A stretch of DNA of 64,000 nucleotides from Metellina segmentata (Eukaryota > Arthropoda > Arachnida > Araneae > Tetragnathidae): contig OX375872.1 of NCBI GenBank assembly GCA_947359465.1, positions 10,486,137 to 10,550,136 on the forward strand. The letters run 5' to 3'. Under the pieces are notes generated by a model. That model did no database searches and was not told the origin of the DNA. It saw only the letters and a program-made list of their open reading frames with translations. This document shows, piece after piece, positions 42,700 through 53,661 of this stretch. Both the position numbers and the translations under genes were made by a program. Numbering within the stretch: position 1 is the first letter of the stretch; each line of letters starts with the position of its first letter.

Positions 42700-43018
42700 A
42701 AATAAAACCAAACAATCTCGACCTACCCAGTTATCGAAGTTCCTGGTTCGTATCCGGGCATGGATGTTTGTAAGCGTTTGGTGTGGAGTTTCGTCATCTG
42801 ACCGTGGTTCAAAATTACGAGGTGTACTGTGTTGCTCTAGTACGATTTTAGTTAAAAATTACAAGTCCCCAGTTATCGATTCGTCATCTGACCGTGGTTC
42901 AAAACTACGAGGTGTTGTCCTCGGATCTTTCCCTTCAGGGACTGATCCCGGACCGTCGTCAATAGCCCGTTGTGTTGCTCTAGTACGACGTTAACTAAAA
43001 AAAATTACCAAAATTACC
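42700..43018 (+). repeat. tRNA-derived SINE, rearranged
   Basis: A B-box-like GGTTCGTATCC and 'gggcatggatgtttgtaagcg', then two partial bodies in tandem, each starting 'cgtcatctgaccgtggttcaaaa' and ending with the polymerase III tail sequence. It ends 100 bases before the terminal exon. Confidence 0.8.
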
Positions 43019-43118
43019 CCAGTTATCGATGTCATGCTACTGATTTTAACTGGTACCAAATGCTGAATGTACCGTAATGATTGCGCAGTCACTGAAGCTG
43101 TCATTTGCTCCATTCCAG

Positions 43119-43175
43119 GAATCGCCTCTAAGGAATCGTGACTATGAAGCGATACCAGCCTCAACACGAGGATGA
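43119..43175 (+). CDS. Terminal coding exon of unnamed split gene (or overlapping alternative first exon)
   Basis: After TTTGCTCCATTCCAG, phase 0 continues from exon 40560-40673 and reads ESPLRNRDYEAIPASTRG then TGA (43173-43175). The other two frames contain stops near the start. A strong GTAAGT follows at 43183. A second reading, ATG at 43144 giving MKRYQPQHEDERS with phase 0 at that donor, would make it the first exon of another transcript. It resembles the KR..../E.E.R character of the cassettes. I favour the terminal-exon reading. Confidence 0.55.
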   Translation, partial: ESPLRNRDYEAIPASTRG

Positions 43176-43357
43176 GCGTTCGGTAAGTTTTTCAATTTCT
43201 GTGTATTTTCCATGTTACTGCACCAGGCGTCATCGTCCAAGCCAACGCAATGTTCAGATCGCTAGTTGCTGCACTTGACAATAACCCTTAGAAAAGTTCA
43301 ATTATGTAGACTGGGCAAGTCACCACACCTCTTAACAGGCAAAAACATTGAATGCCA

Positions 43358-43360
<3 letters not shown>

Positions 43361-43400
<40 letters not shown>
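43361..43400. repeat. (AT)n microsatellite
   Basis: Pure AT dinucleotide run; the YIYIYI open frames on the minus strand are artefacts of it. Confidence 0.95.
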
Positions 43401-43402
<2 letters not shown>

Positions 43403-43469
43403 GACACAATGACGAGAATTAAGAAGTGTTTCAAATTTCTTTGTACCGTGGTAGAAGGGGGTTGCGAGT

Positions 43470-43720
43470 TCAAATACAACCAAAGACCGCTATGTACAAA
43501 AGGGGCTGGTGTACGTTAAATCTGCCATGACCTCAAATATCCTCACGTTGGCGTGGTGTAGAAGTTTGTTAAGTGGTGTGTCAGATTAGGTGTTGTCCGC
43601 CTCATTTGACCGTGGTTCAAAATGACAAGGCGTGGTCCTTGATTCCTTCCCTTCGGAATTGATCTCGGACCGTCCGCCAGTAGCCCGTTGTGTTGCTCCA
43701 GCGCAACGTTAATTAGATGA
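43470..43720 (+). repeat. SINE body copy
   Basis: 'acaaccaaagaccgctatgtacaaaaggggctggtgtacgttaaatctg' through 'tcggaccgtccgccagtagcccgttgtgttgctccagcgcaacgttaatt'; a complete body without a clear tRNA head. Confidence 0.8.
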
Positions 43721-44320
43721 CCTATTTACTTTGAAACTCGATCCAAATGAAGTCTGTTGTCTGCGTTGGTGTTGATGCATGTTAAATCTGCAGTGATTTC
43801 AACCTCCACCTGTTGCGGAAGTCATGAAAATTGAATTACGTGTATCTGAAATTTTGCAAGAGCTTACTACAGTCTTAGTTAAGAGCATAACTCACAATGA
43901 TTTATTAAATCATTTTGAATTTGAATGCATAAAATTTTCCAACCTAATCATGATCCTTGAAATCTTAGAAACGCTTCAAAAATTTATCTACTTTTTTTTG
44001 TATTCTACTGTTTAGCTGAATTAATCCGTTTCATTCACTTTGTTTATCTGAGATGACTGAGAGAAAATGTATACAGTGATCATCTTCATCCAAATTAGTA
44101 GTTGATCACGTATTTTGAAATGCACGTGAAACCGAAGTATAGAATTACCTAGTTTTTCCATGAGCATAAAACCAGGTATTAAATGTGAAATGAAAAATTG
44201 CAGAATATTCAATGCATCGGTATTCAGCTTCAAAATGAATATATGATTGATGTAAAAAATGTGTACTGCAAATGCTTCTTTGTGTAAACTCCACATTTTT
44301 CATTTACCTTGCATTTAATG

Positions 44321-44326
44321 AATAAA
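44321..44326 (+). terminator. Candidate polyadenylation signal AATAAA
   Basis: The first canonical AATAAA I see on the plus strand downstream of the TGA at 43173-43175, about 1.1 kb away and before the LTR element. Distance and the intervening SINE make it uncertain. Confidence 0.3.
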
Positions 44327-44575
44327 ATGCTTACTTTTAATACTAATACGCTACTGTTTGTGAAAATTGCAACACCGTGAAGTGATCGTGCAAGTTAGAC
44401 GAAACTTGCAGGAAATGCAAAACAGGTTAGGATATGCAAATGATTAGAATTACAAAGTGATCACTCTAAACCTAAAATTATATTTCTCGGAATGTACAAG
44501 CTTTTCTCAGTACACGACAGGTTCCGCGTCTTCCATGGCCTGAACGCTCCCTGGATATGTCGTCCATTCAGCAAG

Positions 44576-44920
44576 TGTTAAGTTGGAATATGTTTAGCTC
44601 GTATAGTGAAAAAAAAACTTTATCCTTAAATAACGATTTGCTTTCGTGTGAACTGGACGCAGTTCATTAAAATAAAAATATTAAAGATAATTTATTAAGT
44701 GAATTAATAAGGTCCCCCAATTTTATAAGGCCACATTCCTCACCCACGGGGTTCAGCTGATAACCTTTTATGTGTTTTCTTTTTTTCACGGCTACCGTGA
44801 GAAAATTTTCAAACGCTCACAGTTGGCGTAAAGGCAGTACAGAACAAATTATATGTATACATATATGCACAAAAATAGTTAGAAGCATACAAAATTAATT
44901 TCTTAAAAAATAACTGAACA
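44576..44920 (-). repeat. 3' LTR of Ty3/gypsy element (short version)
   Basis: Begins TGTTAAGTTGGAATATG and ends ACTGAACA on the plus strand, so it has TG...CA ends. The outer ~140 and ~190 bases match the LTR at 53662-54677, but about 670 bases of that LTR are missing in between. A run of ten C at 44921-44930 immediately inside is the polypurine tract in minus-strand terms. Flanking AAG on both outer sides may be part of the target duplication. Confidence 0.85.
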
Positions 44921-45479
44921 CCCCCCCCCGTATAAATAAATTTTTTGTACCAAACATTTTGCAAAGTTTCTCAATATTAATCATTGTATAAGGTAAAATA
45001 TGGCACAATGATACTAAGTAATAGGATAAATCGACATGAACATGAAACTAGGGATACATACACTAAATTATACTGACACATAAAACAGACAACAATAAAA
45101 ATCAAACTACACTTTCGTCCTTTTTTAAAAATCAAAGGATTCAATCCCTTCTGAATTTTGTACAATTTACAAACTTTTAACCTTGATTGCATTAAAGCAA
45201 AACCACTTCATTTGAGCGCGGCTTTAAATTATAACCATGGCTATGTATTCTTGGTGAACCCAATTTCCGATAAAACCATGGAAATTTCCGCAGTCTGAAC
45301 CAGGTGCAAAAAGGTACCCTTTGTTCATCTAACTGTTCTTGGCATATATAGGCGGACCTTCTCCCGATTCCTGCGATTCCTTATTTTTCAAATGGATCCT
45401 TCTCTTTACAGCCATGCTCAAATACTCTATATGCACAACCCTTTAGTAACTAGCCTTTTCGAGATGCTGAATCTCCACT

Positions 45480-46330
45480 GATAACCGTAAATTTCCCTTC
45501 ATTGGGCCTTGCAAATTTTTTAGTAAGGCCTTGTTTTACCGCTGGATTATACCTGTAAACCAGATCACCCACTTCGAAGTTTTTACTATTAGCAATCTTT
45601 CCTCGATTGGTTTCCTACTGTTCAGCTGCCTTAGTTTAACTTGCTTAAACGTATCTGAAATTTTGTAGAAGTCGGTTGGCATATTCGATATGGTCAGCCT
45701 AATCGTTATGCTGTGAGTTTACCAAGTCGCCAAAGTCACAAGCGCTCGTTCCACACATCCGTTTGATTGTGGTCTCCAAGCAGTGGTATCAATTCTTTTT
45801 GACACCCAAAGACTTGTATATTTTTTGCATAGTAGCACTTAGCAAGTTAACAACTATCTGCTCTAACACCTGAGGTGTTCCGTATCGAGCTATAAACTGC
45901 AGTAGTACCTCATCCACCGTATCACTAGTTGTATGTGCTACTGCAAAAACCAACGGGTAAAATAATCAGTAAACATAATGAGATACCTATTTCCCTTTTC
46001 TGTTATAGGCAAAGGCCCTACAATATCAAAAGCAACCCTTTCGAAATGACCGTCGGGAATCGGTATTCTTTGTAAATTAGCCAGATGTTTTAGTTTATGA
46101 GCTCTCCTAGTCTTACGCTCATGCCAAGATTTAACATAGTTCAGTGTTTGTGCGTACATTTCCGAGAAGTGATATAATTTCCTGATTCGAATTAGGGTTT
46201 TCTTAATACCCTGATGACAAGCCATCAGTGAATCATGGCATAACTTAAATACCTTAGGAATAACCAATTTTGGTTTTATTTTCCCTAGAATTTGCACATG
46301 AACACCGTTATTACACACCGTTCTGATCAA
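45480..46330 (-). pseudogene. Gypsy integrase remnant
   Basis: The segment 45938-46330 has an H2C2-like zinc-binding region (CHDSLMACHQGIKKTLIRIR...) followed by FDIVGPLPITEKGNRYLIMF, the start of the integrase core with its first catalytic aspartate region. Broken core pieces follow to about 45660. A C-terminal segment near 45480-45590 reads NFEVGDLVYRYNPAVKQG. Several frames are used. Confidence 0.8.
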
Positions 46331-46433
46331 AGAATTTGATATATTTGGGGTAGGTTGGTTTTTGTTTCTGCAGATCCTTATTATTTTTTTGGCATTTTGA
46401 ATCCATTAATTGAGCTTGTTTAGCTGCTCAATG

Positions 46434-46757
46434 TCAATTTCTTGACTGTTTTATTTGACACTCTTGTGCATTTTCGTTAAACATTATTTGATTAATTTCC
46501 CCATCCCTTCTACCTAAAGGTCTGGACAAAAAGTCACTATTAGTATTCGATTTTCCTTTAATGTATTTAATCTCGTAATTAAATTGGGACAAGGACATAG
46601 ACCAACGAGCTACACGGTGAAAGGAGTCTTTAAATTTCCAAGTTGATGTTAAAAGTATGGTCTGGCATGATCTGTGTAAATAAAGGATTTTCTTCTCAAG
46701 AGATATGGCACGCGGCCAAAGCTTCTCTTTCCGTGACTGAATAACGAACTTCGGCAT
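46434..46757 (-). pseudogene. Gypsy RNase H remnant
   Basis: Contains RWSMSLSQFNYEIKYIKGKS then NTNSDFLSRP, the typical end of the Ty3/gypsy RNase H domain (RW...L..F.....Y..GK.N..AD.LSR). Frameshifts occur upstream. Confidence 0.85.
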
Positions 46758-46843
46758 CTTTTAATTTCCTACTTGCATAAGCAAAAGGTTTCGGAAAATC
46801 AATGTTATCCAATTGGCACAAAACCGCTCCAATGGCTACGTTA

Positions 46844-47235
46844 CTAGCATCTGCGAAAAATTCTTTCTCTCTCTGAATTCCAAATAAACTTATCCTTCTC
46901 TTTTGTCAAATTCGTTACGTTAAAAGAGCGTTGGCTGATGTTCGGTATAAATTTTCTATAGTAATTACTGCAACCCAAAAAGCTACGCACTTGTTTACTT
47001 GAGGAAGGAATCTTACTGTTTTTAACAACCGTTCCTTTGGTAATCGTGAAACCTAAATATTTTATCAAAATATTTCTGTGTCAAATACCATTTGCAATTT
47101 ATCTAGGTGTGAAGGTGTACTTGCTTGCAATTATATTTATGCTTGTCTTCGGGATGAACCATCTGTTGAATAAATCCACTTGTTAAATCCACTGTGGAAA
47201 AGTATCGACTACCCTCCAAATCGTCTACCACCTCG
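46844..47235 (-). pseudogene. Gypsy reverse transcriptase, C-terminal part
   Basis: Contains VVDDLEGSRYFSTVDLTSGF (the palm motif with the catalytic aspartate) at about 47160-47235, and KQVRSFLGCSNYYRKFIPNI near 46950. The two are in different frames; the YxDD region between them is lost or damaged. The N-terminal part lies beyond the insertion, at 51626-51951. Confidence 0.85.
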
Positions 47236-47399
47236 TTAAAACAGGCATGAGAATGCAAAATTTCAAAGAAAGAGGAAAAACAAAATGTGAAATTAAGCGG
47301 TGAAAGCGGGAAAAGCGGTGAATTACGAGCACATGCTAAATATCGGCCATCCGAAATAACAACAATCAAGGTAGGTTTCTCCCTATATTAAAAAAAAAA

Positions 47400-48350
47400 G
47401 GTACCACCTTTGCCGGATTGAAAACTTGTATTTTTTTTCTCTCGATTCTTAAACGGTTTCCTGAGAAAGTAGATAAGAAAGTTATGAAACTAACATGGTT
47501 TGTTCAAAATTGTACAGGGAACAAGATGAAAAAAGTTTTTTTCCGATGGAGCTATTAGTTTAGGGTACATTAAGCGTTAAAGTCGAAAAAAACGAAATTT
47601 CTAACTCGAGTAAACAAAAGACGTACAAATTTCCAGACTTCAGCCGTGATTTTTTTACAGTCCCTCGAAATGTGAATATTGGGAACAAGGGATTTTGACA
47701 TACAACAATGTTCGATGGCTCAGTTCGGGTCAAGTTCTGAAACGGTTTGTCATTTTATAAGAAAAAATTACGCTCTTTTTTAATGAAAAAAACAATAATT
47801 TTGAAGAATTTTCAAATATAGATTAGTTAAATGATTTTATGATTTTATGTTTTTATGCGACATCACTCAGCATTTTAATGAACTAAATAAAAAAACTTCA
47901 AGGAAATGGACAAGTTGTTTTAATGATGTTTGAGATTATTATGATATTTATGACGACACTTGACATTTTTACTAGGGATTTGGAAATGAAAATCATGAAA
48001 TATTTTCCTCAGTTACAAAAACATTTGCAAAACACAATAACAATAGAAAATACGCTTGACATTCAAGAAAATGCAATAAATTTTTTTTTAATGATTATAT
48101 ACAGTAAATAAAACAAGGCCTTTGAGGACAGATTTAATCAATTTAAAAATATGGAAAATGCATTTCACTTTATTTTATATCCATTCAAAACGGTATCCAT
48201 AATTTAGAAATGGAATTAGTTGAATTTCAGAGCAGCATAGTTTGTAAAAATAAATTTGATAACTTGATTTCCGAAGTAGAAGGGAAAATATCTGAAATTA
48301 GTGCAAATTAGAATGATCCCACACTAATATATTAAACGTATGGGATTCCT
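47400..48350 (+). repeat. Second copy of the 21940-22900 repeat family
   Basis: 'aaaattgtacagggaacaagatg' and the following '...ggagctattagtttagggtacattaagcgttaaagtcgaaaaa' match 22100-22185. The rest is diverged, with a long AT-rich frame at 47923-48111 of unknown meaning. Confidence 0.5.
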
Positions 48351-48717
48351 TACCAAATAATTTATATCAATGAAGAAACTTGCAAATGCTCTTTTAACGA
48401 TGTTTGTCTTCCTTGTCTGCTTCCATTTTGTTCCAACAACCAAAGAGCGTAGAAGTGCAGAACGGAATAACACAGCAAACTAAACGAACGAGCCAAGCGG
48501 TTCAAGCGGGAAAAAGAATTAATAATTCATTCCGGAAAAAGCGGGTAAAGCAGGGAAGCAGGTGCACTATAACCGCGCCAATACAGTTTACGCTACTTTT
48601 CCTCCCCGCTCAACTGCCGCGATAAAGCCAGAAGCTGGAAGCGGTGCACTATGGACGTACCCTATGAAAAGAGTGTTGGTTTGCGAAACAAACTAAATAG
48701 GATCTGCAAAACGAGTG

Positions 48718-48756
48718 TTGGTTTGCGAAGCAAACCAAATGGGATTGCGTAGCAAT
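48718..48756. repeat. Hairpin pair (triloop type)
   Basis: TTGGTTTGC-GAA-GCAAACCAA (48718-48738) followed by GGGATTGC-GTA-GCAAT, the reverse-complement order of the array at 35949-35990. An imperfect extra copy stands at 48675-48695. Confidence 0.85.
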
Positions 48757-48804
48757 AAGTAAAAATCTATAAAAAAATCTATAAAAAAATCGTGGTAGGA
48801 AAAA

Positions 48805-49700
48805 ATGACGAGGGCGTGTCAATAAGTAACATGTCATTTTTAAGTAGGAAAATAATTAGTCAAAATGAAATTATTTAGTAAAAAGAAACCATTCGGAGAT
48901 AGTGGAAGTTTATGGGAAAGACTGTATTGACAGTACCAATGTCAAATGTGGGAAGATAGTGTAAAATGTTTCAAGATGGGCGAACGAGTTTCGTCGATGA
49001 AGTCTGACCTGGGAAGCCTAGTGTCTTCTTTAACCTGTTTAATTGTTGATGAAATCGACAATGTTTTACGAGAGAACCGTCTAACGACGTTGAATGAAAT
49101 ACAAGAACGTTGCAACATTTCTTATGGATCTGCCTGGGAAGCTAGGGTACAAGAAAATTTGTTCTCGCTGGGTACCAAACCAATTGTCAGAACAGCACAC
49201 TGGATGCAGAATGGTTTGCAGTCTGACACAGTTGCAGCAGTACCACGTTGAAGGTAATAAGTTTTGGGAGAGTATTGTCACGGGAGATGAAACCTGGGCC
49301 TTACGCATGTCACCAGAGTCAAAATCTGCGAGCATGATATGGAAACATCCACATCGGGATAAGTTTTGGAAGTTTTGGAGCACCCTCCATACACCCCGGA
49401 CCTGGCACCCTCCGATTTCCATCTGTTTGGACCCATGAAAAAAATCCTTGTCGGTAAGAAGTTTCTCTCTGTTTGAGACGAAGGTGGCTCAGTCATCTCG
49501 CAGCCGACGGAGTTCTTCGAGAATGGGATTTTCAAACTTATCCATCGTTGGGACAAATGCCTCAACATGCATAGAAATTATGTGGAAAAGTAATGAATGG
49601 GCAATACTTCTATTTCATATTTTCCTTAATTGCTGTTTTATTATTACTCTTTTTACGTTATCTGCGTTACTTATTGATGTCCTCGCATATGTGTGTTGCA
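48805..49700 (+). pseudogene. mariner transposase remnant 1
   Basis: Readings in several frames include LTTLNEIQERCNISYGSA (helix-turn-helix domain), IVTGDETWA (first catalytic aspartate) and a degraded PSDFHLFGPMKK segment. The start 'cgagggcgtgtcaataagtaac' resembles a mariner terminus. Many frameshifts. Confidence 0.8.
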
Positions 49701-50249
49701 CACACCATTTTTAAATTCAAATTAAAATGAGCAAAATCAGTTTTGTTTTAAAATTTTTAAATTATTCTGAATTTCAATTTTGTTAAAAAAAATCATTTGG
49801 AAACTAAAGTCATCTTCAGGAAACAAATGGTTTTGAGAAATTCTTCATTAATTAAAAAGAAATTAAAACAAACCGATACATTCATAGATTTTGCAAAATT
49901 ATTTTGTTCTTAAATACTTTTAAGGGAAACCAATATTAACTAATTAAAAAATATAAAAAAAAAGACAGGGATAAATTAAGCAAGTAGAGTAGAATTATTC
50001 GCTCCCTCGCAGTTTGAAACTTTGATTTTCAATCATATGTGTGACATGTCACCTTATTCCCGTTAAAAAATCAGTACCAAAATCGCAAAATTAACTATCA
50101 CAAAAGATTCTCATTAATAGGCCTTTTTATCGGGCATCGAAAAGCTAAGTACCGTTGTGAAAAATCGCACTTGCGGATAAATAAACATCTTAATCGTTGT
50201 GTCGGTCTAAACCCAAACCCAAATGATACTAAAAAAAACCCCACGAATT

Positions 50250-51340
50250 TCCGCTAGAAATACTGATTAGGCAACTCAGATAGCGCGCCTGCGCTAAGAA
50301 AGCATCGAAATCGTTGGTGCTGAGCGACAACATCGGGACACCGGAAAACCGTGAGATCGGGGAAAATCGCGATGACCGTGAGATATCGTGAACATTTTCG
50401 TGCGAATATTTATCATTACTTTTGACGTGGGTCATCAAGACAAGAGTGCTTCTATGAACTTAATTCTTTATACAGCGATAAAGCACCATCCTATAGCACT
50501 CTAAAAAACTGGTAAAACGAATTCAATCATTTTCGACGTTCGCTCCAGAACGAATTCCGTAAAGGTCATCCAAAATAGGTTGTGCCAAAAAATATCGATG
50601 CTGTACATGAACGGATAAAGCAAGATCGTCATGTGACATACCGTGAGATTGAGGCATCTTTGGGAATTAGTATGACAAGCATCAATAAGATATTACATTA
50701 ACATTTGACCTTAAAAAAAAGATTTGTTCGCATATCCCGCATAATCTGACAAACGCGCAAAAGAAGGCTTGTGTCGATTGGTGCAAGAAAATGTTGAAAA
50801 AATACGTTAAAGGTACATCAAAGGCTGCGTATAACGTCTACACCAATGACGAATCATGGATTATGCATATGAGCCCGAAACAAAACACAGCCAAATCCAA
50901 CAAAAGTTCGCGGTAGAAGCATTCACAGCACATCGAAACAAATGGTTGCCTGTTTCTTTGGCATTACCGGTCACGTGGCGACAGTGGGTTTAGAGCAACG
51001 CAGGACGGTCAATTCTGAAAGGTACACGACCATTTGTTTGCCAGAAGTCATCGGAGAAATTCGAAAAAAGCAGAAGAGTCGAATCATTCTTCACGATAAT
51101 GCGAGCTCTCACACATCGGCTCAAAGAAAGGATTTTTTGTCCGGCCGAAACATCGAATTGATGGGACATCCGCCGTACAGCCTTTTTTTATTCCCGCACA
51201 TCAAAAATAAATTACGTGGTCAACGATTTTCGACACCCGAAGGAGCGGTGATGCATTCAAAACACATGTGAAAATTGGCTTCGAAAAACATGCTTCGAAA
51301 ATTGGTTCAAACTCATGCAAAAGTGTATTAATCTTAAAGG
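50250..51340 (+). pseudogene. mariner transposase remnant 2
   Basis: A different subfamily from its neighbour. Readings include VTYREIEASLGISMTSINKI, VYTNDESWIMHMSPK, MVACFFGITGHVATVGLEQR and ILHDNASSHTSAQ. These cover the DNA-binding domain and both catalytic aspartate regions. At least four frame breaks and a stop near the third catalytic position. It is the better preserved of the two. Confidence 0.85.
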
Positions 51341-51625
51341 AAAATATTTTGAAAAACAGTAATACCAATTTCGATCATAAATATTTTCTTTTTCATTATT
51401 AGGCCAGAAATATAAATAGCAATCCTCGTATATAAAAACATCACTAGGACATCCGGTTCTACAAAGCTTTAAATATACTCTCATTGGCTAGAAACACTAA
51501 TGACGTCATTTTCTTAAAAACGGACAAAATCACCTTAGAAAAACGAGGAAAATTACTGAAAAACGGAACACGTAAAAGAAAACCCACAAAAAGCGGAAAC
51601 GCGGAGGATTCTCATGATTGATTAA

Positions 51626-51951
51626 TATTCGGGATTGGATACGAGTCGGAAACTACATTTTTGTTTAATTCCCTAAAATCGGTGGCTAATCTAAATTCGC
51701 CTGATGACTTTTTTAACAATAGAACTGGTGCTGAAAAAGCACCTTACTGAAGGTTCCAAAATTCCGGCCTATAATAAAGTATTTATTTGTTCTGTTATTT
51801 CTACTTTTAGATTATAAAGTAAACGATACTGCCTTCGTCTGATAGAAATATCATCCGTTAAATCTTTTCTATGTAACAAAGTGTCACAGCAAGGATTATC
51901 CTTAACTGAAGTCGCAAATGCCTTTTGATTTTTCTCGATCAGTTCCATCAA
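51626..51951 (-). pseudogene. Gypsy reverse transcriptase, N-terminal part
   Basis: The minus strand reads LLLKKSSGEFRLATDFRELN (fingers motif, K..G..R...DYR.LN type) and, upstream, a RRRQYRLLYNLKVEI segment typical of the linker before reverse transcriptase. It ends at the TTAA junction with the insertion. Confidence 0.85.
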
Positions 51952-52278
51952 TTTGTTCTTCGTCTAGGTGTTTTAAGTTAAACTTTCCCGTCCATTTTAA
52001 ATCAGCCTCATTATACTCACTGTAATGTTCGTCCGAGTCGATATGAAATACGTCTGAAATTTCAAATTTTTACATGAAATCAATTTTTTATGCTTTCTAA
52101 TCTCTAAAAAATCATCTGAAGGATTTAAAATAAAAACTGGTACATTTTCTCTCTGCCCTTATGAACAGATCGAGCAACCCAATAATCGTTAGATCCTAAC
52201 TCTTGCCGAGGTTCTGCTAGGAACAAATCGGAACCTTTAAATTTACCTGGACTAACGTTTGTGAAAAGGGAGGTAAAG

Positions 52279-52518
52279 TTATAGCTTTATTAAAACGTAA
52301 CCAAAACAGCTATCAGTTTTGTTCGTTCCTTTTTGTTCCACAAATGCTATGATGTCTCCTTGTGAAAGACGCCAAGGAATGACATGTTCTCCCAACATGA
52401 AACAGTTTTTCTTAAAATCCAAACTTACTCCGCATTGTTCTAAAAATTTCATACCCAAAATAATATCAAATTTTTTTGAAATAGGTGCCTTAGTGATATG
52501 CCTCAGTTTGGTTCGCAA
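52279..52518 (-). pseudogene. Gypsy protease-like remnant
   Basis: Contains FDIILGMKFLEQCGVSLDFK, the C-terminal ILG.(D/K)FL motif of retroviral-type aspartic proteases. The catalytic DTG region would lie near 52620-52660, where a degraded frame is seen. Confidence 0.7.
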
Positions 52519-52805
52519 TTTTAACTTTTAAATCAAGTTGTTGCTCTATATTTAAAGACTTGTTATCTATGGTAGAAATAAATATATTACACTGCCCAGT
52601 TTTCTTGATTACTGTCCAAGCACTCCCGAGGCATAAGGTTTATATTTGCTCCCGAATCTATTAAAGCTCGGCTGTAAAAATTCTTTGTTTTATCTCTACC
52701 TCAATGATTGGTAACCTTTTTTATTCACCGCATGAAAAAGGGAAAAATTCTGTTTATCAGAGCCTTCTGTTTTTCGATCAATAAAGTAATCCAAGACACC
52801 CTTTC

Positions 52806-53445
52806 TTAGTTTAAATTTCTCCATTGGCTACACCTAAAACCGCGTCTTCCGTGGCTGTCTCCCTTTATCCTTGACTCAGTTTTATCAATAATTTGTATCT
52901 CAAGGTTCTGTAAACGTTCAGAAAACCCTGACATCTGCTTCGATAAATCCTTCAAAACATTATTGAGTTCCTGTTCTCGATTATTTTCCGTTCTTCCCTG
53001 CACTAAAAAAACATGCGGTGCGGTTCCCTGATTTTCGTTAACAAAAGGGTTTGTGTTCAAAAGCATTTGCTTCTGATAATGATGCAAAGTATTTGAGTCT
53101 AACCCCTTTCCATAGTTCAAGTTGCGCGACATATGTACTTACCATATGTACATACCTTTGCCATATAACAATCAACCGACAAAATGCGGAGGTTGATGAA
53201 AAGCCATAAATAGCTTCCCCAAAAAGGCTATGTTTTATTGCAAAAACTCGATCAGAATCACTCCCTCCATTTCTCAGCGTGCTCTTTTGTTTTACTCTAG
53301 CCAGAATTTCTCTGACCGAAATGTCTTCGGGTTGACCTCCAAATTTTGGAAGAAAACTGAAATGCATAGCGTGAAGTGCCGATGGGATAAATATTCCCGG
53401 GGTTTCTATGGGCTGTGTCATTTTTGCACCCTCTATCACACTGAT
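52806..53445 (-). pseudogene. Gypsy gag-like remnant
   Basis: Two overlapping frames. The upstream one starts MIEGAKMTQPIETPGIFIPS with the segment FLPKFGGQPEDISVREILAR; the downstream one continues with an ENNREQELNNVLKDLSKQMS coiled segment. No zinc knuckle seen. Position next to the 5' LTR fits gag. Confidence 0.65.
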
Positions 53446-53661
53446 TTACGTAAAACAACAGAAGCGATATCTCAATGACCCTTCAGAACCAGCTAATACA
53501 AGTACCATTCAAAATTTCAAAGTTTACATTGAAAACAAAGACTGAGAAATTTTTCTTTTACTAATGGAAAAGATTCATAAATATAAAAACTTTGCCAAAA
53601 GTTGCACATTATGCAAAACAGAAACTACTGTCCACTGGGAGGCACTGGTCTCGGCACCATT

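Larger units (their letters stand above)
47240..51621. mobile_element. TTAA-flanked 4.4-kb insertion inside reverse transcriptase
   Basis: TTAA is present at 47236-47239 and 51622-51625. The ends carry the inverted string CATGAGAAT within a few bases of each junction. If the insertion and one TTAA are left out, the reverse transcriptase frame is continuous, so the boundaries are well fixed. Inside are a copy of the 21940-22900 repeat family, a hairpin pair and two mariner elements. TTAA specificity suggests a piggyBac-type mobiliser; no piggyBac transposase is visible in it. Confidence 0.8.
44921..53661 (-). mobile_element. Ty3/gypsy retrotransposon internal region, disrupted
   Basis: On the minus strand the order is gag-like, protease, reverse transcriptase, RNase H, integrase, the Ty3/gypsy order. 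Just inside the 5' LTR (53640-53661) the minus strand reads TGGTGCCGAGACC, a plausible tRNA primer-binding site. Reverse transcriptase is split by a 4.4-kb insertion. Frameshifts and stops are present throughout, so it cannot be autonomous. Confidence 0.85.
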
